Shown piece by piece: positions 1 through 12,450 of a stretch of DNA of 64,000 bases. The notes beneath the pieces are model-generated. The model did not search any database, had not been told where the DNA came from, and worked only from the letters and a program-made list of their open reading frames with translations. Source of the stretch: Selaginella tamariscina (taxonomy: Eukaryota; Streptophyta; Lycopodiopsida; Selaginellales; Selaginellaceae). The stretch spans positions 558,001 through 622,000 of the forward strand of contig PUQB01000011.1 of the NCBI GenBank assembly GCA_003024785.1, read 5' to 3'. Made by a program: the position numbers and the translations under genes. How positions within the stretch are numbered: the stretch's first letter is position 1; each line of letters begins with the position of its first letter.

Positions 1-549
1 TCAGTCAGCACGTACAAAGTATGTCTATACATCTGTACCATCGTTTAGGTATGCATATGTATGCCATGGAAACAGCCGCACAGTACATGTCTCTCTGTGT
101 ATGGGCCATAACGTGTGTGTTACGTTTTGCATGTGTATGCATGGAGAGGGGCTGTAGTCTTAATCTTAACTGGATGTGATATGTAAACATCAGCATCATC
201 ATGTAGTGGAATGCACTGAAAAGCAACCTACAGAAACGGAATATGGATTATAAAATTAAATAGAATGAACATAATCTACGGTTGGTATGATGTGAAAGCG
301 AAGATACGAATTTAAATTGATTTTTACCAAATAATTTTACCAAAACACACGATATTATTTGGTGAAAGGAGAGGGTAGTCACATGGTTCACCAGAGTCAA
401 ATCAATGAACTTGAGGTGGTAAAAGGGAAGGGATAAATACACTTCTTCTTGTGTAGTTGGAGGAAAGCTAAAACAGGTTAGATGCGCTAGGGTAGAAGAA
501 TGTTTATCCGCGTTCTTTCTTGATTTCTTGCGTAACGGCTGCCATTTCG
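1..549. other. AT-rich intergenic sequence, no gene recognised
   Basis: Short open frames occur on the minus strand, but they have no recognisable domain, biased composition or splice context. I see no gene here. It is presumably the 5' flank of the hydrolase gene. Confidence 0.4.
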
Positions 550-1000
550 GATTCAAGGCGCAATCGGGGAGCGAGTCACGGCTCTCTGCTTGTTTTTGAA
601 GGATTCAAGGCTCAATCGCGGAGCGAGACGCTGAATTCGGTTTTCTTCTTGTTCTAGTCGCATTTCTGTTTCCAAGAATCGGTGGCGCTGGTTTTAGTTG
701 AGCGGATTTGGCTAGGGTAACATTCTTGTGCGCGATCGCGGAACGAGTCGCAGGTTTGTTAGTCGCGTTTTGGATCGGATGACGAATTACAGCTACGGAT
801 TTGGCTAGGGTCAACAGATTGTCCCATTTTTGGGCAATCGGAATTACTTGTTCTTCAAGGTTTCGTTTTGCATTGTTTTCCTCTGGATTTCGGGTAGCGG
901 ATTGCATTGCTTGTTCGCATTCTGCTTGAAAGCCGTCTCGATGATGAATCTCAACGGATTTCGCTAGGCATTCCTGTGCGCAACCGCGGAGCAGATTGGA
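550..1000 (+). repeat. Degenerate GC-richer repeats in hydrolase 5' leader
   Basis: A unit reading roughly GATTCAAGGCKCAATCG followed by GGAGCGAG occurs at about 550 and 601. A related unit (GGATTTGGCTAGGG, then TGTGCGCGATCGCGGA) occurs near 707-745, 798-815 and 957-992. The units lie just upstream of the hydrolase start codon at 1063, probably in the promoter or 5' untranslated region. No stable open frame explains them. Confidence 0.45.
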
Positions 1001-1062
1001 GGTTCTATTGGAATGACACCGCGAGGCAAAATCTTTGGCAGCGGCTTCTTCTTGATAGAGAA

Positions 1063-3071
1063 ATGATTGATCAGCTGGTCAACTTTGTAATCCGCCCTCC
1101 AAGGTGAGTTTTTCTGTATAATTTCTTGAGAATTCTGTTTTTTGTTTTAAGCTGGTTTGTGTGTGTGTACATATACATATAAGGAACATATGCAAACGTT
1201 CATATCGTGAAGATGACACACACACCTATATTGTGGACCCCTTGAGTAGAAGACGTGATCGCTTACAATATGGGTTGTTTATGCATACCTTTTGCAGGGC
1301 GGATTATAGTCCTGCCCATGATTTGCTAGAAAGACAGTTTGTGCTTAAGGGACACAGATACGAGCGTAAAGACTTAGAGGCAAGTTACAGTATTATTATG
1401 TAACGTTTATCTTAGTGACGTACTTGCAGATTACGAATGACAGAGGTCATGTCTTGAAGTGCAGTCATTACAGGCCTCACCCATTTCCTGACGACGCTTC
1501 ACTCCCTTGCGTTATCTACTGCCATGGAAACAGGTATTTAGCATGTAAAATACCTCCAGTCTTGCAACATGTATTTTCTTGCAGTGGCTGCAGAGCAGAT
1601 GCAAATGAGGCCGCTATAATTCTACTGCCTTCAAACATAACTGTTTTTACACTCGATTTCTCTGGGTCTGGATTGTCAGATGGTAAATATGTGAGCTTGG
1701 GGTGGTACGAGGTAAGGGTTGCATTACTCGTGTACTTCATATACCCCATGTTACGTATATACTATGGCGTCTTCTAACAGTAGGCAATGGAATGTTTATT
1801 TTGCAGACGGAAGATCTCAAAGCGGTTGTTTCGCACCTTCGTAAGGACCAGCAAGTAAGTCTTATTGGCTTGTGGGGACGCTCAATGGGAGCTGTTACTA
1901 GGTGAGCATAAGTACATCATTTACAGTTAACTTGATCTTAGTTAGATATCTTATGTCAATTAGTTTCATACGTGTTCATTTGTCGATGTATGTTCTATGT
2001 ACAGTCTAACCAACTCGTTTAAATACCTAACGATTAAATTTTTGCAGTTTGTTATACGGAGCACAAGATCCATCGATTGCTGGAATGATTTTGGATAGTC
2101 CTTTTTCCAATTTGTTTGACCTGATGCTAGAACTTGTAGATGTGTACAAAATTCGTCTTCCAAAGTTTACTGTAAGTGGTTTATATAGTTATTTATGTAC
2201 CTGTCGCTTACATCGTTCAGTTTTGTTATTATCATGGCCGACAGTGTGTGTATATGTATATTATATGTGATGCTATGCAGATATATGTTTTGTGTAAGTC
2301 AGTCACTTCTGATCTTGCAGGTAAAAGTAGCTGTTCAATATATGCGCAGGCTGATAAAGAAACAAGCACAATTCGATATTATGGACTTGGATGCTATCAA
2401 GGTCTGTTCTACAATGTATTTGAAGGTTTAGATTAATAGCATAGCTAGTAAATATGATTTAAGAATCTGTTATTCTTTTTTACTTCAGGCTGCACAGAAG
2501 TGCTTTATACCAGTTCTGTTTGGCCATGCAACAGGAGATTTATTCATCCAGCCACATCATTCAGATGATATTTTCAAGGCTTATTCAGTAAGAGAATTCT
2601 TCATATACATACGCACATACATTTATTATTGTGAAAATATCTTACAAAACACATATTCATCCAAGCCACATCATTCAGACGATATTTTCAAGGCTTACAC
2701 TAAGAGCATTCATTGTATATATACGCACATACATATATTATTGTGAAAATATCTTACAAAACACATTGTAGCAGCTTTCATGCTTTGAATAAGATTGCGA
2801 TTGTATATTGTGTAACATTTGATATAAATAGGAACTATTTACTGTTACTTATACTCAAGTTGGCAGGGAGACAAAAACATTATTAAGTTTGACGGCGACC
2901 ATAACTCTGCTAGACCACAATTCTATTATGACTCGGTGACAATTTTCTTTTACAATGTGCTGCACCCACCAAATGAAACGGTTGCAGAAGCGGTACCTGA
3001 CCCTGTATATTACGATGGTAATGGATACATGTTTGATGAAGACATTGACGAGGTGTGTGTTGTGTGTGTGT

Positions 3072-3143
<72 letters not shown>

Positions 3144-4571
3144 GCCGGGGGGTATTTGTTAACTTGTTTGAATTGCAGAACGTTCTGTATGAAATAATGG
3201 GTGGAATGCAGCAAGCTGCAACTTCAAAGCCTGCTGCCAATGTTGTAACACAGAGAACAGAAGGTAGGTATTAGTGTAGTCATTAATAAGTCGTTATTAC
3301 TACATGTCTTTATTAGTTTAGTCTGATTTTTAATGTAAGTCTTCTATGAGTTTCATGTTGATATAAGGTGCATACATAATAAATAGCTTTTTAAACATAC
3401 AGTTATAAGATTATTTTACATATAAAGGTTTATAAAACAAGCCTACTTATGTCCAGCAATTTACATATTAAATTGCTGCAGGTGTTGCTGTTAAAGACGA
3501 TTCTACAACTCAGGACGCTATTAACCAATCACGGTCTCGATGGCAAATGAGTAGGACTGTTGTATGTACTGATTTAAAGGATTTTATTAATGTATTCGTT
3601 TGTTAACTTTCTTTTTTGTAGGTTCCCTCCGATGTTGCTGATCAATCTGACGATATTGCTCAATTAATGAAGACGACTTGCTTTGATCAATGTGGGGAGT
3701 CTGGTTCATGTGCACATGTAGAGGTATTGCTAGTTAATTGAAACCATTAGCATATATAATCTTGTGTAGCACTTTAAAGTAAGCCATCCGACATCACCTG
3801 TGTAGTATCAGAAATGTTTTCACACAATTTTGTGTTTGAATTATATAGTATTTATAAACTTGTTGGTTAATGGTAAAGCATTGTATAATGATGTACCAAG
3901 CAGCTGCTGTAGTGCAAATAATTGATTGTGTTGTCAAGTATTCGATACTTTAGTTAACATAATCTTTGTCATAGGGAAATCAGAATGGAACTTGTGCTGG
4001 ATGTATTTCAAATTCATCGTCATTGAGAGAAGGTGGATCCTGTGCATCTGATTCATTTCAAGTCTCACCTGGCTCACCCCAAGGCTTTGCACATTTTCCA
4101 TCAAATTTCGACGATGAAGAACGGGTGTTGTGTGTCTATGTATATGTATATGTATGCATATATACATACATACATACAATGGCATACGTGTCATACACAC
4201 ACTTAAGTATTCTGCATGTATATGAATCCCATTAACCAGGACAATAAGTGATTGGTATTACTTTTAGTAATCTCTATAGTAATATGATGATAGTGTATAC
4301 CGAACTATGGTGGGGAAGCTTATGTAAGTTATGTTATATTTAGTGAGAATGTCTATTGCAGATGGTGATGGAAGCAATTGAAGCTTCACTTCAAGATATA
4401 AACAAGTTTGTAGAAGACCAACCAGCTACTGATGTAGCTGAGATGGCAGAACCTACCGAAGTGGCTCAAATGACTGGTGCCACATCAACAAGTAAACTAG
4501 AATCGTTTGGGCAGAGGTTAAGAACTGGAATATTCAAAGGCCTGGGAAGTAAAAGAAGTAACAATAGGTAG
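1063..4571 (+). CDS. Alpha/beta hydrolase (serine aminopeptidase-like S33) with C-terminal UIM-like motif
   Basis: Fourteen exons give one clean 521-residue protein: 1063-1103, 1298-1379, 1430-1533, 1585-1711, 1807-1901, 2048-2171, 2321-2401, 2489-2587, 2867-3052, 3179-3263, 3482-3561, 3622-3723, 3975-4124 and 4362-4571. The summed length is exactly 522 codons. The catalytic triad is visible: nucleophile Ser144 in GRSMG, acid Asp235 in HATGDLF and His263 in DGDHNS. An oxyanion-type YCHGNSG lies at about 71-77. The first 285 residues resemble, from memory, the conserved plant hydrolase family that includes Arabidopsis At4g14290 and At3g23540. The acidic C-terminal tail contains DEERMVMEAIEASLQD (about 449-464), which fits the ubiquitin-interacting motif. 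Natural substrate unknown. Start chosen because MIDQLVNFVIRPPR is the conserved N-terminus. Intron 2 begins with GC (GAG|GCAAGT). All others are GT-AG. Confidence 0.93.
2540..2765 (+). repeat. Tandem duplication of exon 8 end plus intron 8
   Basis: About 113 bp (2540-2652: end of exon 8, its donor site and the following intron) is repeated at 2653-2765. The second copy still reads like exon sequence (CATCATTCAGACGATATTTTC), but its donor has changed from GTAAGAG to CTAAGAG, so it should stay intronic. Confidence 0.8.
3054..3141. repeat. (GT)n(GA)n compound microsatellite in intron 9
   Basis: GT repeats followed by about 25 GA units start right at the donor site of intron 9 of the hydrolase gene. 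Length variation here could affect splicing. Open frames on either strand through it are low-complexity artefacts. Confidence 0.9.
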
Positions 4572-4959
4572 TACACATTGTAACATTTGACGGTGGTTCT
4601 TTTCCTTTTCTTTACACTAATTTTCATTTTTTTTTCTTTTCCTTTTCTTTCTTAAGTTTTACACTAATTTGTGATACTCTCCGAGGCCTGTTAATTGTAA
4701 ACAATATAACCATCAAACACTGGGACCTTATTCATCGGTGTACATCTCAGGTTCTTCTAACTCTCTCTTTCTCTCATCTAATATCTATATCATTATATAT
4801 TGAAGAGCTTTAGCAAGGTGAGTATTTATACGACACATTTACACAGATGTATACTCACAGACATACAGTTGTATGTCTGTGCTACAGATTATAAATGAAA
4901 GTTCGTGTGTGTTTTATATGATGCATTCGTTAGACATATATATAATAGATAGATCGTTT
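4572..4959. other. Convergent 3' flanks of hydrolase and M16 peptidase
   Basis: A 388-bp AT- and pyrimidine-rich spacer separates the stop codons of two genes that run towards each other. It must contain both 3' untranslated regions. No further feature is seen. Confidence 0.6.
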
Positions 4960-5565
4960 TTAAGCAGGCAAAGTGGTGCCAGCAATGCGATTTGCAGGAT
5001 CCAACAGTTTGGTGGCAACTCTAGCAACATCAATCTTGGACACTGATTCAATCTCTTCGGTCTCTTCTAATATGCGAGTCCAGGAGCCTGTGGTGGCATG
5101 GTAAGTGCTAAGGATCCTTGCCATTGCTGAGTTGCTTCCCAGTGCCTCAAGCAAGCTTGCTCTCGTGGACTTCCGAACAGGTATTAGCTCTTCTTCTTTC
5201 ACACCTCTGGTGCATAGCTCTTCAAGCTGTCTGTGAAGGAGGTTACTCACAGTTTTAGTTTGGGCAATTCCTGTAGGAGGGGATCCATATAGCAAGAACA
5301 GACATGGATATCTGTCACCAGGGAAGCTTGATACAGATTCTGCAGACAGAAGTCGACGAGGTGCAATGAGTCGTTTGTAAAAACGTGAAACTCGGCCTCC
5401 AGATAGGAGATCACTTATAACAGAGATGGCTGGGTCGTCACACGACCAGGATGCTGGCCTGTAATAGCCTTCCATGTACAGAGGCTGAGCTGGGGATGCC
5501 ATAGTAAAGAGATCCTGTGAAAAGACGCAAGGTAGGTGACTACATCTCTCTCTTCTAGACATGAG

Positions 5566-5599
<34 letters not shown>

Positions 5600-6720
5600 C
5601 TATGAGTGAGTACCTTGGGACGTATTGGAGGGGCTGAATCCTCCCATCCATTGGCAATCCTCCAAAGCTTGGATTCATCTACTTCATCAGAGCTACAAGG
5701 TGTACTCCAACTACCAAAGTACTTGACAGCCATTTTCTCGACTACATCACTGTCTATGTCTCCAACAACAGCACAGGTAAGCCTGCACGGAGTGTAGTTG
5801 TTTGTAAAGAAGTCAGTCACCTCCCTTCTTCCTATGGACTCGAAATCCTGTGGGTAACCGATGACAGGCCTACCATAGGCACGCCCTGGAAACGCTGCCT
5901 CTGTGAATGCCTGTGTAAACCTCCCGTAAGGTGAGTTTTCAACTCTTAACCTCCTCTCTTCCTTGACAACCTCTTTCTCAGAATACAAGTCTCTGAACAC
6001 TGGAGCAATGAACCTCTCACTCTCGAGTGCCATCCACAGCTCAAGCTTATTCGCAGGCAATGAGACAAAGTACTCAGTAGAGTCGTGTGAGGTCTGCGCA
6101 TTGAGCTGCACCCCGCCTTGCCTTTCGATCATGGAGCCGTACTCACTTGCCATGGACAGCGTTTTGGAGACTTCTGCTTGGGTTTGCTTGAGCTCCTCCG
6201 CAAGCTTCTGTGCAAGTTGGAGATTGTTGCTCGACCTGGCCTCTCTGAGAGCATAGAAAAGCTCATCCAGGTGATCCAGAGCTGCAGATTCGAGCTCGGG
6301 GTTTCTACTTCCCACTCTCTTTGTGCCTTTGAATGCCAAGTGCTCCAGGAGGTGAGCAATGCCTGTCAAGCCCTCGGGTTCGTCTGCTGCACCCACCGAG
6401 GCGTAAGTATGGCACGATATGATGGGCGCATTGCGCCTCTGGAGTACTATCCATTTCATGCCATTAGCGAGCTTGAATGTGGAGACTCTATTCTTCAGGT
6501 TCTGTATTGGGTTTCTTGAGTCTCTTTCTAGACCTGTTTGGATGAGGGCTCTCGCAGGATTTGGAGATGCCGCTACTAATGCTAATGCTGCTAGAGCCTC
6601 TCTGCGGGGAATGTGACATTTTGGAGGAGGAGGGCTTACTTGTTTCTTCACTTGGATTGATGAATGCTGTTGCTGGGTGCTTCTCAACAGCGCTAACTGT
6701 TGCTGCAGTGTCTCCTCCAT
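4960..6720 (-). CDS. Chloroplast M16 zinc metallopeptidase, probable thylakoid-lumen protein
   Basis: Two exons, complement(4960-5514, 5614-6720), separated by a 99-bp GT-AG intron holding a CA repeat, encode 553 residues. The inverted zinc motif HLLEH lies at 123-127 (HxxEH of family M16). A downstream Glu in the KEVVKEERR segment (about 249-257) is the presumed third zinc ligand. The second half carries the inactive-type M16 C-terminal domain (SGGRVSRFYKRL). The N-terminus has a Ser/Gln-rich transit region, then a twin arginine (39-40), a hydrophobic Ala/Leu stretch and an Ala-Arg-Ala end near 58, the layout of a bipartite Tat-type thylakoid-lumen signal. Resembles cyanobacterial processing-protease-like M16 peptidases more than the larger stromal processing peptidase. 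The substrate is not predictable. A helical insertion (about 145-190) separates the zinc motif from the third ligand. Confidence 0.9.
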
Positions 6721-7050
6721 TCAATTAAGTTCTGGATAATAAAGTCAACTGGACAACTACAAGTGTTTAAGTTTTAATCCGTTTTAAGCATTTTAAACTT
6801 TTCTATATAGGCAGTATACTTCAGGTATTGTACGGGTACGTACATCCCAAGTGTGTCAAACAATCTTTAAGACCCTGTGCTAATAATAAAACAGCATAAG
6901 TGAGGAAATCGTATTTGATTGTCGATGATCATTTGGGAAGATTTTTATCAGTTACAAGGTTGTGTACCACCCCACATTTCACTGAATGAGTGGAGACACA
7001 TGCGGGCTTCTTTCCACGACACATTACGCCAAGTGGCAGACTTAGGTCCT
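6721..7050. other. Divergent intergenic region between M16 peptidase and ELIP A
   Basis: The two start codons face away from each other, so this stretch should hold the M16 promoter and the distal part of the ELIP A promoter. A short open frame (6919-7110) overlaps the promoter and has no recognisable product. Confidence 0.45.
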
Positions 7051-7083
7051 GCCACGTTAGGTGTGGATTTCCGTATAAATACA
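7051..7083 (+). promoter_or_regulatory. ELIP A core promoter: ACGT-core motif plus TATA box
   Basis: GCCACGTT (7051-7058) is followed 12 bases later by CCGTATAAATACA (7071-7083), about 100 bp before the start codon. The same pair at nearly the same spacing precedes the other ELIP copies although the rest of the upstream sequence differs. CACGT cores are known bZIP (HY5/ABRE-type) targets. That they control light or stress induction here is inference. Confidence 0.6.
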
Positions 7084-7185
7084 CTACACATTAACGACGT
7101 AACGTATTAAAAAAAAAAGAAAAAAAAAAACACATTTGCATAGTACAGATTTTCAAATTCTACATTTCTCTTTCTAGATTGTGAT

Positions 7186-7960
7186 ATGGCTCTCGCTACT
7201 GTTGCATTGCCTACAACTCTTTCTGCATTCACTTCAGAGTCCAAGTTCCTTGGAACTAGCTCTCTGAGGCCATCCAGCAAAGCAGTGTCCTTCGTTGTTC
7301 GAGCTTCAAAAGACGATGGCCGACGTGGCGGTGTCTCAGGTGGTTTACTCGATGGTACAAAGAAGGAGATCACAAGGGAAGATGTATTGAGGAACATGGA
7401 GGAGAACGAGTCTGAGAAGAAGTCTGTGTTCGGAGCCATTCCCAAAACAGGCACTCTCGACCCAAGTCTGGACAGATTTGGAAGGCCCGAGATCGAGAGG
7501 AGACCAGAGACAGGAGACAGATCATTTGGAAGCTTGATGGCATTTGATGGAGCTGGTCCCGAGACAATCAATGGTCGCCTGGTAAGTTGCTTTCTTCTTC
7601 GTATTGATATGCCTTGGTCCTTGTATGATCCACAACAGTGTCTAACGAGTGAATTATGTACAGGCAATGGTTGGAATGGTGTGGGCATTTGTAGTGGAGA
7701 GAATGACCGGACTCACAGTCGGACAACAATTGTACACACCGGGGCAGAGTGGACTATTCTACTTCTTGGCAGTGACACAGATCATCTGGTATGCTTCCTT
7801 GGTGCCCATGTTCAGGGGTGAGAGCCCAGACAGCAGAGTGATGGGACCGTGGAAGGCACAGGCCGAGAGATGGAACGGTCGTACTGCGATGATCGGATTC
7901 CTCAGCCTGGTTATTACTGAGGCGTTCACGGGTTCTCCTGTGTTCAACATGCACATGTGA
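7186..7960 (+). CDS. ELIP: Early light-induced protein (ELIP), copy A, intact
   Basis: Two exons, 7186-7581 and 7664-7960, joined by an 82-bp GT-AG intron, encode 230 residues. Residues 1-40 are a Ser/Ala/Val-rich chloroplast transit peptide. Three transmembrane helices follow (about 131-150, 162-180, 203-222). Helix I has ETINGRLAMVG (Glu126, Asn129) and helix III has ERWNGRTAMIG (Glu200, Asn203), the chlorophyll-ligand signatures of the light-harvesting superfamily. ELIPs bind chlorophyll and carotenoid in thylakoids and protect against photooxidation during high light or desiccation. Copy A differs from the other four mainly at its N-terminus (MALATVALPTT). It also lacks their upstream region and has an A-rich leader (7110-7130). 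Frame and splice sites are undamaged. Confidence 0.95.
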
Positions 7961-10900
7961 AGATACCTTACAATTTTGTAAGCTATAAATTTTTTGGAGA
8001 ATTAGTGTATATACAAGTAATTTTATTTATGCGGAGCTTGCAGTTAAATTAAAATTAAACTTTCTTAGTTGCATCTTTCAAAATTATCCTTAAAAGTATT
8101 TTGCACGCTGTATGCACATTGCAATAAAGGGATTGCAAGTATGCACTAATGTTTTTCTCTTGCCATAATGCACAGTGAATCGAATGTTTTTTGCATCATA
8201 TATATATATATATATAATATAATACATTTAAGTGGAATGATGGGACATGTGAAATATATTTTTACTTAATATTCCACGTATATAGATGTCATATGCATAT
8301 TCATTTTAAAGTATAGGTGGAATTGACAATAAGAATGTACAATAAGAGATTTGAATTATCTTTATGTAGATCTTTAACATAATTATGTATAATAAAAGAA
8401 TTGAGTCTTTGCTATGCTATTTTGTGAGTTGTAATACTTTAATGCTATATAGATTGACATGAATGATTTTAATTTATAATCATATAATAATGTGTTTAAT
8501 GCATTGCATTTGAATGAACAATGTAATCAAGCATCTTGATTTTCTAATGCTATAATAAAAAGTAATTCTTTCTCAATATTTTAGATAGTACAACAGTATA
8601 CTCATTTTATAATAAGTTATAATTTTGACTTCTTCTCATATAAATACTTAATTTATTATTTATTATGGAGTTAGTGATGCACATAATATTAGCCACATGC
8701 TATTTAGGTTAATTACTTAATTGTCTTATTCAAGAGTATTATGGACCACCAAATTGGTATACACAAACACCAAAACATTCGTGAGTAGTGTTGGTCATCA
8801 CCTTGTTTTGTTCTCATGTAAAGTTAGGAAAGAAGATTTTTGAGGCACATAAATTTAAGTACAATAAAGGATTTACTTAATTATACACTAAGAAGAAAAA
8901 AGAATAATTACTGTTAAACATTATAAAAATATTACATGTGAGAAACGATTATGTGATGAGGGTTTTTGCAATTTTGATTGAAAAGGAGTGTATTCTTATA
9001 AGGTTATTATTATTATTACACATATTCATTCCTTTGTATAAGAATTAAATGAACTTGAGATATAAGATTTTATCACGTAAAATTTTTAATTTGGTTATAA
9101 TTATAATAAAGTTAATATAAAAAGAATCATTGCAATAATAAAGTTACTAAAAAATTTTGAGATATGTTTACACAATCACTATGTATATATTTATGTCACA
9201 TGGATTGTAAGGCATATAGCACATTCTAAGGTATTTGTGACATCTTTTTATATGTGGCTTATTGCAAATTTGTGTCTTGAGTGTTTATATGTTGTCATAA
9301 TCGATGAGTCGACTTGATACATTATTGGTTACATAGTATAAATTAGAAGTCCACAATAATATTTTATTACCGAAACTATATGTCATAGTCTTGTAAAAAC
9401 AATGATTAAAAAAAATAATTGTTCAAAACTTATTTCTAAAGAGTTGATCATTATTTAAGGTACCTAGTGATCGATACCATATGTGTTTAAAAAAATGACA
9501 TCAACTTTATTCTTGAGCAATCAAACTTATGAGCATCAAGAACATTTAATGACCAATACTATTTACATAATTTAGCATGTTGATTAAACTCATTATTTAA
9601 GTGAAAAGATAGGGCCCAATAGTGTTTTTACATGGTTTTGAATCAGAAACTTGTGAACAACAAGATTTCTTGGTGTATATTATATAAGTTAAACATGGTG
9701 AGGAATAAGTTTTGTACTTGTAACTATATCATCCCAAATCATGTAATCCCATATGAAAAAAATTATGATTGACTTATAATGCTTATTGAATTTGTGAAAT
9801 GAATCGTCTTTCATATTTCTTATTTTTTATTTAAGAGATCACCTTTAATAAAACAACCAATAACCACTTACCCCCGTTCATACATATGAATAAGCTAAAT
9901 CTAAACGCATGAATCAACTAAATACAAGAACCCTAAATCACATATTTAACAACCCTATAATCTCTATATAAGCTTACATATCAATTTGAAACATCTTATT
10001 AAATACCCCACTTGAGCATATTATGTATATATGATGTATTTACTTCATACTTGTGCACTCTATACAATATTCAAAAAAAGAAAAGACACACAAACAATTG
10101 TAGGAAAATAATTTTTCATGTGCATATGATTATATATCTTACATTTTCTACACATATACATCCACACACATATAGAGAGAGAGTCCCCATAGTCTTGAGA
10201 TGCCACAACCAGTTTGTTGTATTCTTTATATAAGGAGTTGAAAAACTTAGTAATAGTACAAAATCTTGGACTCTTAGCAACTCCATGTGTTACAATTCTT
10301 TTAGTTTTAAAAGTGTGGGGAGGATGAAGTGTCCATAACACACTTTATAATCTTGTTGCTTGCTTACTAAAGATAGATAGGGTTGGTTTTTTTTTTTTTT
10401 TTTGAGTTTGGCAAATGAGTTAATAAAAAGTCATTGGGTCAACAACAATGACTTATTAATTGAAAATATACCTATTGAGTTCGTGGCAAACTCAATAAAG
10501 TTTATTACAAACCCAATTAAATTCGTCATGAACCCAATGAGTTTATGGTTAACCCAATAAAGTTCACTATGAACCCAATTAAATTCGTCATAGACCTAAT
10601 GAGTTCACAATGAACCAATTAAATTTATTATGAATAAAACTCATCAACTCACCAACTCACTTCACATCACCTCACATTAAAAAATGGCCGCACTCTCAAA
10701 GAGGGGATGGGTTTTTTTTTAGTTTGTCCAATGTGGTGTAGATAAAGCATATGCAACTCTTTTTTCATATATGGGAAGCATGTGCAAAGATTGTACAAGA
10801 CTTGTCATGTAAGTTATGACTACCTCAGTCAATCATCAGCTTTCTTTCTTTCTTTTGCTAAAGTTCCATCTTATTCAATGCTTGTGTTTATCCATACATG

Positions 10901-12257
10901 ACTACTTTCATAGTAATGGATGCATACAAGTATACACACACATACATGTATGCTTGCACACATGTATGTATGCTTGTGTATAATGTGTCAAGGAACACAC
11001 ACATTGTTAGAGTAGGATTTAGCCACCATAGGAGTTCTCATATATGTTTCTTTCTTTGGAGTTTATGATAGGGATAATATAAAAACATAATATATATATA
11101 TATATATATATATATAACAAAAATACGAGAGTAACAACATTAAAGGAGTTATATAACTAACTAGATAAGGACAAAAAGAAGTTATGATAACCGCAAGTAT
11201 TGGATTGGAAGTACATATATAAATAAATAGAAATAGGAGTAGAAAGGAATCCTGAATATATTGAATAATGTGTCATTTTGTGGACATAATATAAATTCTC
11301 ATTTTACTCTCATTGTGTGTTTCTATTTGATTCTTTGTTTCTTAGTATATTTTTTTGTCTTCATTACTATGACGGGATCGTAGTATTACCTATTATTGTC
11401 ATCCTTACTTTATTCTAACCTTCTGAAGTCTAATTTTTATCTTATTATATATTCATCTTATTTCATTCATTCCTTATTACGAGTTAACGGTGGCGACCAC
11501 AATTACATTTGTAAGCTTAATAAATTTTAACTTAACAATGTCTCGACACATTTTTCCTTATTCTGACATATAACTTGTGCAAGTGTGGGTACTTGTGTGT
11601 TTGTTTCGGATGAAATTCAACTATTGCAATCAAATTATAGTGTTTCTCCCTTTTTACATAAATAAATTATTAAGTGCATATAAATAATAATAATTTTTTT
11701 AAAGAGATACATTTCAAAGAAAGCTTCAAAAGCTATTTGAAATGTTATAATAACATACAATTTATTTTAAATTTCAACAGTAATACACCATGTCCATTAA
11801 CAAATACAAACGGTTTTATGGCACAGTTTTAAAAATCTGTTTCTCTCTCTATACATGTGTGTACAATATGAAACAAATGGTATACAATTGAAATACCTAA
11901 TTTATTTGACTGAAATAAAAGTTTACTTAAGTTCATTTAAACATAGAAACCTGTTATCGTTTGACTTTGCATAATACATGAGAAAGGTTGAAGCAATATA
12001 TATTTTTACACAAACCTGTGGTTTTTTTACACTGCAAGGAATATACTTCAAAATATTTCTAGGGTGGTGACAACCACTTCATTTACCATACATGCGTACG
12101 TATGTGAATATATTATATAATGTCTATATGTATTTTAATACATCTCATATTTGTCTATGGAGATATCCTTGTGTGTGTGTGGGTACATGTGCGCGTAAAG
12201 TATTAAGCACAAAAAAAAACATGAATATTTAAGCACCTTTTAAGAATTATATCTAAC
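7961..12257 (+). repeat. ELIP 3' spacer S, first copy (non-coding, AT-rich)
   Basis: About 4.3 kb without a credible gene. It contains an (AT)n at about 8201-8216 and 11091-11115, a poly-T at about 10388-10403, and a degenerate tandem repeat of AACCCAATNAAATTCRTCATG-like units (10430-10640). Large parts recur inverted: about 9600-12250 matches 31620-34381, and about 7980-11700 matches 23640-25890. The spacer is therefore part of a duplicated ELIP unit rather than unique sequence. Confidence 0.75.
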
Positions 12258-12418
12258 TGTGAGAGCTCGGAATATAGAAATGTGTATCTCCATTAGTTCA
12301 GAAACCCTAACTTATATACAAGAGCGAGTGGTCCAGATTGAATCCAATCCGACGGCTATCAAAATCCACTACGCTAATAATAGTATGTGCACATGCAGCC
12401 GTACACGTGGATCTTACA
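12258..12418 (-). repeat. 3' LTR of retrotransposon 1
   Basis: 161 bp, matching 16949-17108 almost along its length. In minus orientation it begins TGTAAGATCC and ends GAGCTCTCACA, next to the purine-rich tract. Confidence 0.88.
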
Positions 12419-12450
12419 TCATCCCCTCCTCTCGGAAGGGTGTAAGTTGG

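Noticed and set aside
2855-3274. Ser/Leu-, His/Thr- or Arg/Glu-repeat proteins
   Set aside because: Readings of the (GT)n(GA)n microsatellite in the hydrolase intron.
6919-7110. Small gene before ELIP A
   Set aside because: The 63-codon frame overlaps the promoter motif and TATA box of ELIP A and has no homology that I recognise.
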